Made by a program: the position numbers and the translations under genes. Positions 6,517-12,488 of a stretch of 14,151 nt of DNA are shown here, piece after piece. The notes beneath the pieces are model-generated. The model was not told where the DNA came from and searched no databases. It worked only from the letters and a program-made list of their open reading frames with translations. Position 1 is the first letter of the stretch. Every line of letters begins with the position of its first letter. Origin of the DNA: Acidimicrobiia bacterium (lineage in GTDB: Bacteria; Actinomycetota; Acidimicrobiia; Spongiisociales; ZC4RG35); the NCBI GenBank assembly GCA_009377735.1, contig WHTL01000067.1, positions 1-14,151 of the forward strand, read 5' to 3'.

Positions 6517-7731
6517 TCAGGCCAGATTGACCAGGTTTGGTTCCAACTCGTCGATGGTGGTGGCTCCTACCAGGGTCATGGTTTGTTCGACACCTTGGGA
6601 GAGGTGGTCGAGGACGAAGTCGACTCCCCGCTCACCGGCGGCACCTAGACCGTAGAGATAGGCCCGTCCTGCCATGCAGGCGGTAGCGCCCAGAGCCACT
6701 GCCTTGACGATGTCGCTGCCCCTGCGGACCCCACCGTCGCAGATGACCTCGACGCGGTCACCCACGGCCTCAGCCACCGGGTCAACGAGATGGAGGGGCG
6801 CGGGGGCGCCGTCGAGTTGTCGTCCACCATGATTGGAGAGGGCCACGGCGGCGATGTCGTGCTCGGCCGCGATCAGGGCATCCTCCACCGTTTGCACCCC
6901 CTTGAGGACGATGGGGCCATCCCAGTGCTCCCGGAACCAGGCGATGTCATCCCAGGAGAGACCGGGGTCGAACTGCTTACCCACATACTCGGCGAGCGAG
7001 ATGGCGTCGGCTCCATCGCCTACCGTCTTGCCCGTCACGTTGGCGAAGGAGATCGGATCGGCATTCACGAAGTCCCATGTCCATCCGGGATGGACCATCC
7101 CATCGATCACCGTTCCCGGCCCCAGCTTGGGTGGAAGGCTGAAACCCCGGCGCACGTCCCTCTCCCGACGGCCGAGTACTGCGGTGTCCACGGTGATGAC
7201 GATGGCCTCGTACGCAGCGGCAGCCGCCCGGTCCAGCATCTCGGCGACGAGACCCCGGTCCTTCCACACATATACCTGGAACCACTTGCGACCATCGCTC
7301 ACCGCGGCCACCTCTTCGATAGAACGGGTGCCGAGGGTGGAGAGCGTGTAGGGGATCTCGGCGCGGGCCGCTGCCCGGGCCACAGCCAGCTCACCCGGGG
7401 AGTCGGCGATACGGGTGAACCCGGTGGGAGCCAGCACCAGCGGAAATGGGACCCTCTTGCCCAAGATAGTGGTGGAGGCGTCGACCTTGCCGACATTCCG
7501 TAGCACTCGGGGTCGAAATACTGCATCGCGGAACACAGCACTGTTTCGATTTAGGGCGTACTCGTCCTCGGCTCCACCATCTATATAGTCAAAGACCCCA
7601 CGAGGGAGACGTCGTTTGGCGATACGACGGAGATCCGCCACGTTGGCAGCCTTCCGTAACCGACGTGCCACCGGATCCCGTTCGAAACGACGGAACCGCA
7701 TCACAGATCGCAAGGTGGAGTAGATACTCAT
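6517..7731 (-). CDS. FMN-dependent alpha-hydroxy-acid dehydrogenase/oxidase (LldD-like)
   Basis: This 404-residue protein is of the L-lactate/mandelate dehydrogenase and glycolate oxidase family. The N-terminal 'RRLPRGVFDYIDGGAEDE' (41-57) contains the substrate-contacting Tyr49. 'LAPTGFTRI' (100-108) and 'WFQVYVWKD' (150-158, Tyr154) follow. The FMN-site Lys277 lies in 'VLKGVQ', the catalytic base His301 and substrate-binding Arg304 lie in 'SNHGGRQLD', and the phosphate loop is 'DGGVRRGSDIVKA' plus 'GRAYLYG'. All key residues are present, so it should be active in oxidising an (S)-2-hydroxy acid to a 2-keto acid. Length is normal with a slightly extended basic N-terminus. There is no clear ribosome site at the ATG (7731); a TAGGCT lies 9 bases upstream. 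It stands alone and converges on the DUF1028 gene. The electron acceptor and substrate are not determined. Confidence 0.93.
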   Translation of the reverse strand: MSIYSTLRSVMRFRRFERDPVARRLRKAANVADLRRIAKRRLPRGVFDYIDGGAEDEYALNRNSAVFRDAVFRPRVLRNVGKVDASTTILGKRVPFPLVLAPTGFTRIADSPGELAVARAAARAEIPYTLSTLGTRSIEEVAAVSDGRKWFQVYVWKDRGLVAEMLDRAAAAAYEAIVITVDTAVLGRRERDVRRGFSLPPKLGPGTVIDGMVHPGWTWDFVNADPISFANVTGKTVGDGADAISLAEYVGKQFDPGLSWDDIAWFREHWDGPIVLKGVQTVEDALIAAEHDIAAVALSNHGGRQLDGAPAPLHLVDPVAEAVGDRVEVICDGGVRRGSDIVKAVALGATACMAGRAYLYGLGAAGERGVDFVLDHLSQGVEQTMTLVGATTIDELEPNLVNLA

Positions 7732-7879
7732 CCGTCGACCAGCCTACCGAGGTCTGACAGAACCCTCGGTCAGGCATTGAAGGCAGACTGAACTCGAGTG
7801 CGGTGATGAGGTGTTTCTCTTCCTCGTCCCCGGTGAGACGAACTGCCACGGGGAGTATCTCGTCTTTCCAACGGAAGCT

Positions 7880-7980
7880 CTAGGGGAAGTCGATCTCGAT
7901 GTCCACTCCACCCTTATCGAAAGCCTTCTTGATCCCGTCGAATAGTCCCAATCTCCTCGGCGTACAGGGTGGTTAAGTGC
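7880..7980 (-). pseudogene. Decayed gene 3' end, possibly an MscS-type channel C-terminus
   Basis: On the minus strand the frame ending at TAG (7882-7880) reads 'GLFDGIKKAFDKGGVDIEIDFP'-like residues (GLFDGIKKAF followed by DKGGVDIEIDFP). That resembles the 'IKkAFdeaGIeIpfP' tail of small mechanosensitive channels. Upstream, the continuing sense lies in the next frame: LTTLYAEEIG, with one extra G in the GGG at 7947-7949. Dropping one G joins the two as LYAEEIG-LFDGIKKAF. No start or body of the gene is present, because the DUF1905 gene begins directly upstream. I read it as a remnant with a frameshift. The MscS label is a guess from a short motif. The rest of 7732-8005 shows no supported gene. 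Confidence 0.35.
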
Positions 7981-8005
7981 CCGTCGACCAGGCGTCCAGA
8001 CCGAG

Positions 8006-8455
8006 TCAGCGGGGGCGGCCGTCCTTGAGGGTCTGTACCGATTTGGCGATCCGGCTGGTCCGGGTCTCCTCCTTCTTGGCGCCGGTTATCTGGAGCACGT
8101 GCCAGCTCTGGTTGCTGTAGGAGAGGGTCTCCCAGAATGCCTTCGCCTCTGGCTCCTCCTCTAACGCGGTGGCGAAGTCGTCGGGGACCTCGACCTCCCG
8201 GACGGCGGTATCGAGCTCCACCTCGACATCGAGCACATCCCCGGCAGCCACCCCGGCCTTCTCCCGACGTTCGGCACTCACTCCCAGCAGGTAGCGGCCA
8301 CCCATCGATGCGATGGAGCTGCGATAGGTGAAGTCGTTGATGGTCACCGACACCTTGGGTCGCTTTCCGCCGCCCAGCTTCTCCACTACCTCATCGGGGA
8401 CCTCGAACCCTGTGGTTGTCTTACCGCTCGCTTCCAATTCCGCACGGAACTTCAT
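8006..8455 (-). CDS. DUF1905 / YdeI-type (OmpD-associated) protein
   Basis: This 149-residue protein has two recognisable parts. Residues 1 to about 83 form a DUF1905 beta-barrel-like domain: 'MKFRAELEASGKTTTGFEVP', then 'VSVTINDFTYRSSIASMGGRYLLGVS', 'AGVAAGDVLDVEVELD'. The C-terminal helical part, 'PDDFATALEEEPEAKAFWETLSYSNQ' (split here as PDDFATALEEEPEA and KAFWETLSYSNQ) with 'AKKEETRTSRIAKSVQTLKDGRP', is the YdeI/OmpD-associated motif. YdeI-like proteins are linked to tolerance of cationic peptides in E. coli, but the family's biochemical role is unknown. The ATG (8455) has AGGAGG 6 bases upstream (8462-8467) and overlaps the stop of the DUF998 gene (ATGA), so the two are coupled and probably controlled together by the adjacent TetR. 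Confidence 0.88.
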   Translation of the reverse strand: MKFRAELEASGKTTTGFEVPDEVVEKLGGGKRPKVSVTINDFTYRSSIASMGGRYLLGVSAERREKAGVAAGDVLDVEVELDTAVREVEVPDDFATALEEEPEAKAFWETLSYSNQSWHVLQITGAKKEETRTSRIAKSVQTLKDGRPR

Positions 8456-9117
8456 TCGGTACCTCCTGGACCTGCTGGGCGATTGAGAAGGAGAGTGAAC
8501 CAGGCCCAGCCCAAGATCACCGCCACGGTGAATGCGAGATTGATGAATGTGTTGCCGGCCCCAGAGGCGATTCCGGCAAAGGAGACGAGGTAATAGACAC
8601 CGGTGACCAGAGAGAACAGTGCCCAACCTCCCTTGTCCCTTTTCCGGAACCAACGGGAGAAGATGAGACATCCCACTATCAACCCCAGAAAGCCCACACC
8701 ACCGGCGACGAGGTGACCCAGCCCGTGCCACGAGACCGTTTCGGCCGGTCCATCCGGTGTCCCGAGCGGGAATCCATCTGCTGGGTCGGCCCGCATTAAC
8801 CCCGACGCCGCAACACCGAGACCGTAAATTGCCAGCCCCCGGATGCCCCACTTGGGTTTGTCGTCGGCCAGGATCCGAGACAATCCGATGACACCAAGCA
8901 CGGTCAACAGTCCCGTTAACACCATCATGGTCGAGTGAACCCAGCCACCAGACCCGTTGGCCAGGAGGCTGAGGGAGTGGCGGCTGATGTCGAAACCCTC
9001 ACGGACGATGGCTTCGATGGTGCCGATACCCACATAGAGTGGTCCGGCCCGGGACCCGGCAACCAGAAGGGCCTTCGTCGTGCCCGAATCTGTTCCGGTA
9101 TTCGTAATGTTTGACAT
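8452..9117 (-). CDS. DUF998-family multi-pass membrane protein
   Basis: This 221-residue protein has about six hydrophobic segments: near 17-36, 58-80, 92-108, 128-152, 165-186 and 190-210. It shows the DUF998 pattern: 'RAGPLYVGIGTIEAIVREGFD' (as RAGPLYVGIG, then TIEAIVREGFD), 'HSLSLLANGSGGWVH' (the conserved 'shplSLLs.G..GWvq'), 'GVAASGLMRADPADGFPLGTP' in two parts, and 'SWHGLGHLVAG'. DUF998 proteins are integral membrane proteins of unknown function. The ATG (9117) follows an AGAGGA site. It heads a two-gene unit with the DUF1905 gene and is transcribed away from tetR, so the palindrome at 9142-9162 is well placed to control it. Confidence 0.85.
   Translation of the reverse strand: MSNITNTGTDSGTTKALLVAGSRAGPLYVGIGTIEAIVREGFDISRHSLSLLANGSGGWVHSTMMVLTGLLTVLGVIGLSRILADDKPKWGIRGLAIYGLGVAASGLMRADPADGFPLGTPDGPAETVSWHGLGHLVAGGVGFLGLIVGCLIFSRWFRKRDKGGWALFSLVTGVYYLVSFAGIASGAGNTFINLAFTVAVILGWAWFTLLLNRPAGPGGTE
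9111..9116 (+). promoter_or_regulatory. TTGACA -35-like hexamer upstream of tetR
   Basis: An exact TTGACA lies over the first codons of the divergent DUF998 gene. The 17-18 base spacing falls on GCGATTA (9134-9140), a poor -10, so the promoter is only possible. If used, the downstream palindrome (9142-9162) would overlap its transcription start. Confidence 0.3.
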
Positions 9118-9141
9118 CCTTTTTCCTCTCTAGGCGATTAC

Positions 9142-9162
9142 AGTACTAGACCGTCCAGTACT
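9142..9162. promoter_or_regulatory. Imperfect 21-bp palindrome, candidate TetR operator
   Basis: AGTACTAGAC (9142-9151), a central C, and GTCCAGTACT (9153-9162) form an inverted repeat with 9 of 10 pairs matching. It lies in the 72 bases between the divergent DUF998 and tetR genes. TetR-family dimers typically bind such palindromes near their own gene; a core GACCGTC flanked by AGTACT arms fits that pattern. It would control both directions. Confidence 0.7.
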
Positions 9163-9189
9163 CTGGAACTCATCGCTGAGAGGAAAGAA

Positions 9190-9852
9190 ATTCTGGAACC
9201 AACCCACGGAGGACTCTCCGCCCGGAGTCTTCGAAAACGCAATGACATCATCGCCGCCGCCACCGACCTCTTCGTCGAGCGTGGGTATGCCGCCACCACC
9301 ATGGAGGTGATAGCCACGGAGGCATCGGTCTCAAAACAGACCGTATACAAGAACTACGGCGACAAAGAGAGTCTCTTCCGGGAAATGGCGATGCGCACGC
9401 TCACGAGTGTGATCGAGCCGTTCCACGAGGTGATCTCCCAACTGGTCACCACCGATGATGTGAGCAGTGCACTGCGCGAGTTCGGACGGGTCTATATCAA
9501 GACGGTGATCTCAGCGGATCTACTGCGTCGCCGTCAGGTGATCGTGCGGGAGGCGGGACGGTTCCCCGATCTCGCCCGGGAGTACTACGACGGTGCCCCA
9601 CGTCGCACCCAGGAACGCCTCGCAGAAGCATTCGAGGCGATAGCCGAAAGGGGAGAACTGAGGGTCGATGATCCGCAGGTGGCTGCCACCCACTTTTCTT
9701 TTCTTATTCTGGGCAGCCCACTAGACATAGCGATGTTCACTGGGTACCAAACAGAGTGGAGCGACGAGAAACTCACCGCCATTGCCGACGCAGGTGTCGA
9801 CGTCTTTCTACGGGCGTACGGAGCGCCTGCCGAGCCCGATGTCAGTGGCTGA
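9190..9852 (+). CDS. TetR/AcrR-family transcriptional regulator with non-canonical start
   Basis: The frame encodes a typical TetR protein of about 220 residues. The N-terminal HTH domain reads 'RKRNDIIAAATDLFVERGYA', then 'TTMEVIATEASVSKQTVYKNYGDKESLF'-type sequence (TTMEVIATEASVSKQ, TVYKNYGDKESLF), followed by a helical ligand-binding domain. The first in-frame ATG (9301) falls within the HTH and would remove its first helix, so it cannot be the true start. Upstream to the stop at 9112 there is no in-frame ATG, GTG or TTG. The best initiation site is ATT 9190 (or CTG 9193) after AGAGGAAAG (9179-9187). Such a start would keep expression low. It is divergent from the DUF998-DUF1905 pair, which it probably represses through the palindrome at 9142-9162. 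The start position is uncertain; an assembly error is the main alternative. Confidence 0.85.
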   Translation: MLEPTHGGLSARSLRKRNDIIAAATDLFVERGYAATTMEVIATEASVSKQTVYKNYGDKESLFREMAMRTLTSVIEPFHEVISQLVTTDDVSSALREFGRVYIKTVISADLLRRRQVIVREAGRFPDLAREYYDGAPRRTQERLAEAFEAIAERGELRVDDPQVAATHFSFLILGSPLDIAMFTGYQTEWSDEKLTAIADAGVDVFLRAYGAPAEPDVSG

Positions 9853-9867
9853 TGATTGGGCTCCAGC

Positions 9868-10473
9868 TTATTTCTTGACCTTGTAAATGGTGTGGGTGGC
9901 GTATTGGGAGCTAAAGACGTCCTGGATCTCGAGATCGAGATCTTGGTCGAAGCCGTCGAAGAGTTGTTTGCCACGTCCGAGCACAACTGGTGCGGTCGAA
10001 ATTCCGAGGACGTCGACGTAACCGGCCGTCAGAGCCTGCCGGATCACATCTCCACCACCGCCGATGGCGATTCCCTTGCCATCGGCGGCCGCCGTTGCCT
10101 CCTCCATGGCGTTGTCTAGCCCGTTTACGAATCTGAATCCGGTGTCCGGATCGGGTGCGTCCTCGGGTCGGTGCGTCACCACCCACAGGGTCCCATCAAA
10201 CGGGTTGGTGCCACCCCAAGCCCCGGCGGAATCGTACATGCCACGTCCGCAGATCCCGGCGCCCATGCCCTCGGTGAGACTCTCGTAGAACTCTTTGTCT
10301 ACATCCGACATGCTGTCGTTGGGATCGCGATCGGTCTTATAGGTCCACGGCCCGCCCATCACCCAATAGTGGAGCCGTTCGCCCCCCGTGCCGAGTCCGT
10401 TTCCTGGTCCGTCGTCGGGTCCGGTGTAGTAGCCGTCCACCGAGGTGGTGAGTGTTGCGATGACCTTGCTCAT
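9868..10473 (-). CDS. RibD C-terminal/dihydrofolate reductase-family protein
   Basis: This 201-residue protein shows the DHFR-like fold of the RibD_C family. It has an N-terminal strand with 'MSKVIATLTTSVDGYYTGP' (1-19), 'GAGICGRGMYDSAGAW' (71-86, the NADPH-binding 'GRrtye' region), 'LWVVTHRPED' (96-105), 'GKGIAIGGGGDVIRQAL' (132-148, dinucleotide-binding glycines) and 'PVVLGRGKQLFDG' (162-174). Family members are NAD(P)H-dependent reductases. Free-standing ones like this are common in Actinobacteria and mostly of unknown substrate. The start at 10473 has CCTCC on the plus strand (GGAGG in sense) 5 bases away. A second in-frame ATG at 10503 has the same spacing and would add MTATPKPEAH. The gene lies 78 bases after the FlaR-like kinase and converges with tetR. 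Confidence 0.88.
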   Translation of the reverse strand: MSKVIATLTTSVDGYYTGPDDGPGNGLGTGGERLHYWVMGGPWTYKTDRDPNDSMSDVDKEFYESLTEGMGAGICGRGMYDSAGAWGGTNPFDGTLWVVTHRPEDAPDPDTGFRFVNGLDNAMEEATAAADGKGIAIGGGGDVIRQALTAGYVDVLGISTAPVVLGRGKQLFDGFDQDLDLEIQDVFSSQYATHTIYKVKK

Positions 10474-10478
10474 ATGTG

Positions 10479-10513
10479 CCTCCGGTTTCGGGGTAGCTGT
10501 CATTGAGACCTCC
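10479..10513 (-). promoter_or_regulatory. Two in-frame Shine-Dalgarno/start pairs 30 bases apart
   Basis: GGAGG at 10513-10509 precedes the ATG at 10503 by 5 bases, and GGAGG at 10483-10479 precedes the ATG at 10473 by 5 bases, both in the same frame. Family alignment favours the second, but both could be used. Confidence 0.5.
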
Positions 10514-10551
10514 GGGTTCATCGAAACTAATCGCAGTGTCCATGGATTCCC

Positions 10552-11100
10552 TCACGGTCGGACGCCGGTCTCCAGGCTTTGTACGAAGTGGCGGACCTGG
10601 TCCCGGGAGGTGAGCCTCACCACGGGCGGGCCACCGTGAGCGGACTCCCGCACCAGGGCATCGATCTGCTTCCGGTGCTGCGGATGCTGGGTCCAACCCC
10701 AGAGGATGATGTTCTCCTCTGGGTCCGTATTGAACAGGTTCCGCCATTGTTCTGTGTTTCCGTTCCACAATTCCTCCCGGGTGGCGATTCGACTCAGAGT
10801 TCGCCACACGAGACGGCTCATGATCAGGTAGCGGGGAAGATCGAGGGCGACCACCAGATCGACTCTCTTCGTGATGATCGGCTGAACAAAGCGGTAGTTG
10901 CCGTCGATGATCCATCGGTCGCCGGCAGCAATCTCGGCGACCAACGCTTTCATCTCCTCTTCCGGCGTCGGCTTCCAATCGGGTCCGTGCATGATGGCGT
11001 CTAGCTCGTGATAGGGCAGGTTGAGGAGTCGAGAGAGCTCGCCACCCAGGGTGGACTTCCCCGACCCGGAACAGCCTCGTATCGAGATCCGTTGCGGCAC
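10552..11100 (-). CDS. P-loop kinase, FlaR/'topology modulation protein'-like
   Basis: This 182-residue protein has a Walker A motif GCSGSGKST at residues 9-17, immediately after the first strand, as in adenylate-kinase-like small P-loop kinases. 'NLPYHELDAIMHGPDW' (27-42) and 'GDRWIIDGNYR' (60-70) are the diagnostic segments of the FlaR/topology-modulation group. 'DLVVALDLPRYLIMSRLVWRTLSR' (in two parts, DLVVALDLPR and YLIMSRLVWRTLSR) gives the lid-like basic helix. It probably phosphorylates a small molecule; no substrate is known for this group despite the historical name. The start is GTG at 11100, preceded by an AGGGTGG-like site. It lies 22 bases after the GNAT stop, so it belongs to the same minus-strand transcript. 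Confidence 0.88.
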   Translation of the reverse strand: MPQRISIRGCSGSGKSTLGGELSRLLNLPYHELDAIMHGPDWKPTPEEEMKALVAEIAAGDRWIIDGNYRFVQPIITKRVDLVVALDLPRYLIMSRLVWRTLSRIATREELWNGNTEQWRNLFNTDPEENIILWGWTQHPQHRKQIDALVRESAHGGPPVVRLTSRDQVRHFVQSLETGVRP

Positions 11101-11122
11101 GGGTCCACCCTAGGGAGGTGCG

Positions 11123-11911
11123 TCAGAGCGGCCGTCTTGTCATAGCGGTGTAGGTGGGCCCATTCGAGAACACGGAAATGGACGGGTCGGTGACCCTGAA
11201 GTCATACCGTTGGTAGTAGGCGATGTTGGCGGGGTCGGAGGTGTGGAGGTGGACGGGTAATCCCTCCTCGTCGGCAATCACGAGGACCGGCTCGATGAGG
11301 GCCTTGCCGACGCCGCGGCGTTGGGCGCGGGGGTGGACACCCATCGCCTGCAGATACCAGGACCGGTCGCCCGGGTGGGTCCGTTCCAGGGCGGCACCCA
11401 TCCGAGCGAAGCTGGGGAACTTTGACCCCAGGATCATCGCCACCCTGAGTAGTCCTGGGGTCATCGCCGCCTTACGAAGCGTCGACTGCGGGAAGGAGCC
11501 TGGCTTCATCCAGAGGGCAACGCCTAGGAGACTGGTGTGAAACACATGCCCCACATCTCGACGACCAGTCATCACCGCTCGCTGCGTCCTCCTCCTAGGA
11601 GCACCGCCCCGGGTGCGCCGTCGTCGTGCGTCCTTGCGAGCGGCGCGCCTGGCCGCCGATCTGCACAACGGCATTCCACACCAGCCTCCTAGAAGTCCCT
11701 CGTCGTCGCGGGCGATGAGCGGCTCCGAAAACTTGGCGGCATCTCGGGCCGCGGTGGTCATGAACGAGCGGAGGAATCGCCTTCGCTTCTCCTGGTCGGG
11801 AACGACCGCCCGGAAGGCCGGGTATTCGGCGTGACTCGCCGCCAGTTGCTCGCCTGCCTCGGTAGCCCCATTCGGTTTGAGCACCTCGACCTGGTACCCG
11901 TTGGGTGACAT
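11123..11911 (-). CDS. GNAT-family N-acetyltransferase carrying an in-frame palindromic insertion
   Basis: The 262-residue protein is a GNAT enzyme. The N-terminal part 'LAASHAEYPAFRAVVPDQEKRRRFL' (in parts LAASHAEYPAFR, AVVPDQEKRRRFL) resembles the 'aFadDPvfrwl.pd..rR..l' start of this subgroup. The C-terminal core has 'YLQAMGVHPRAQRRGVGKAL' (186-205) with the acetyl-CoA loop RRGVGKA, then 'LHTSDPANIAYYQRYDFRV'. Between L74 and G130 are 55 extra, arginine-rich residues that come from the element at 11528-11688. Deleting them gives EGLL-GVALWMKPGSF, the expected continuous strand, and a protein of 207 residues, normal for the family. The insert falls ahead of the acetyl-CoA core, so activity is possible but unproven. 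The ATG (11911) shares one base with the upstream stop (TGATG), implying coupling. The acceptor substrate is unknown. Confidence 0.88.
   Translation of the reverse strand: MSPNGYQVEVLKPNGATEAGEQLAASHAEYPAFRAVVPDQEKRRRFLRSFMTTAARDAAKFSEPLIARDDEGLLGGWCGMPLCRSAARRAARKDARRRRTRGGAPRRRTQRAVMTGRRDVGHVFHTSLLGVALWMKPGSFPQSTLRKAAMTPGLLRVAMILGSKFPSFARMGAALERTHPGDRSWYLQAMGVHPRAQRRGVGKALIEPVLVIADEEGLPVHLHTSDPANIAYYQRYDFRVTDPSISVFSNGPTYTAMTRRPL
11524..11527. repeat. CTAG direct repeat (target-site duplication), left
   Basis: CTAG borders the inserted element on its left and is repeated at 11689-11692. One copy is needed for the uninterrupted GNAT codons (CTT CTA GGC GTT on the minus strand), which supports a duplicated target. 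Confidence 0.65.
11528..11688. mobile_element. 161-bp palindromic MITE-like element inserted in frame in a GNAT gene
   Basis: The ends are imperfect inverted repeats. The left end GAGACTGGTGTG (11528-11539) faces CACACCAGCCTC (11677-11688), 11 of 12 matching, and a further ATGCC (11546-11550) faces GGCAT (11670-11674). An inner pair CCGCTCGC (11575-11582) / GCGAGCGG (11636-11643) lies at nearly equal distance from each end. A central hairpin GCACC (11601-11605) / GGTGC (11612-11616) is centred on the element's midpoint. The whole piece can therefore fold as one long imperfect hairpin. CTAG flanks both ends. It encodes no transposase and is too short to be autonomous. Element plus one CTAG is 165 bp (55 codons), with no stop in the GNAT frame. 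The YTAR-type target would suit an IS5-like transposase, but the family is unknown. Confidence 0.75.
11689..11692. repeat. CTAG direct repeat (target-site duplication), right
   Basis: Second copy of CTAG, directly outside the right inverted repeat. The flanks beyond it differ from those beyond the left copy, so the duplication is 4 bp. Confidence 0.65.
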
Positions 11912-12405
11912 CAGGGCGCAGTGCCCGCCGCGGTTCCGATGACCCGCTTCTTGAAACGGCTTACCAGGGTCCCACCCACGATCAGGGCACCGACGACGAC
12001 CATTGGCACGAAGAGGGCGGGTAGGGGCGAGTTGATGGCGGGGACGATGAGGAATCCGATCCACAGTGAGATGTAGGTGAAGTAGACATGTTGGATGTAC
12101 CTACCCTCCCAACCGGTGGCTTGGGTGATCGCCTCGCGATGTGCTGCCGCAAGCCGGATACCCATTACGGCTCCGAGGACGACGAGACCGCCGAATGCGA
12201 TCTGGGCGGTGGCATCGAGGGTCGTCCAGTCTGTGATGACCAGGGTCACGAGGAAGAGGAGTAGTGCGGCGACGCATGCGGTGTAGAGCCATCGCATCCA
12301 AGCCCGCCCGTCCCCGGGTCGGGGTGGCTTTAACACGCCGAGACCCAGGGCAAGACCGATGATGCCCGGCAGAGCGTGGGCGAGGACAATCAGATTGCGC
12401 TCCAT
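11911..12405 (-). CDS. Hypothetical five-helix membrane protein
   Basis: This 164-residue protein has five clear hydrophobic segments, at about residues 5-24, 39-60, 69-87, 107-125 and 129-150. It has a short basic tail 'RFKKRVIG'. A histidine at residue 9 in the first helix and 'RYIQHVYFTYISLW' between helices 3 and 4 are notable polar features. I do not recognise a named family with confidence; the layout resembles small DUF2306/DUF420-like membrane proteins. The ATG (12405) has an AAGGA site 6 bases upstream. Its TGA shares its last base with the GNAT start (TGATG), so the two are coupled. Function unknown. Confidence 0.75.
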   Translation of the reverse strand: MERNLIVLAHALPGIIGLALGLGVLKPPRPGDGRAWMRWLYTACVAALLLFLVTLVITDWTTLDATAQIAFGGLVVLGAVMGIRLAAAHREAITQATGWEGRYIQHVYFTYISLWIGFLIVPAINSPLPALFVPMVVVGALIVGGTLVSRFKKRVIGTAAGTAP

Positions 12406-12419
12406 GAGGAGTCCTTGGA

Positions 12420-12443
12420 TTGGTTGTGCGCGCCCTCAACCAA
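12420..12443 (-). terminator. Hairpin between the VOC gene and the membrane-protein gene
   Basis: TTGGTTG (12420-12426) and CAACCAA (12437-12443) form a perfect 7-bp stem over a 10-base loop in the 83 bases between the two minus-strand genes. No T-run follows, so it may be a weak terminator or a leader structure. Confidence 0.35.
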
Positions 12444-12488
12444 CTAACGCAGAAGTACCCTCGTTCCGTTCCCGGGACACACCACAAG

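Noticed and set aside
8456..8851. N-terminal extension of the DUF1905 protein
   Set aside because: It overlaps the DUF998 gene in another frame; the ATG at 8455 has an AGGAGG site and matches the family's start.
11524..11692. Natural loop of the GNAT family instead of an insertion
   Set aside because: The direct CTAG repeats, terminal inverted repeats and exact restoration of the family sequence on removal make a variable loop much less likely.
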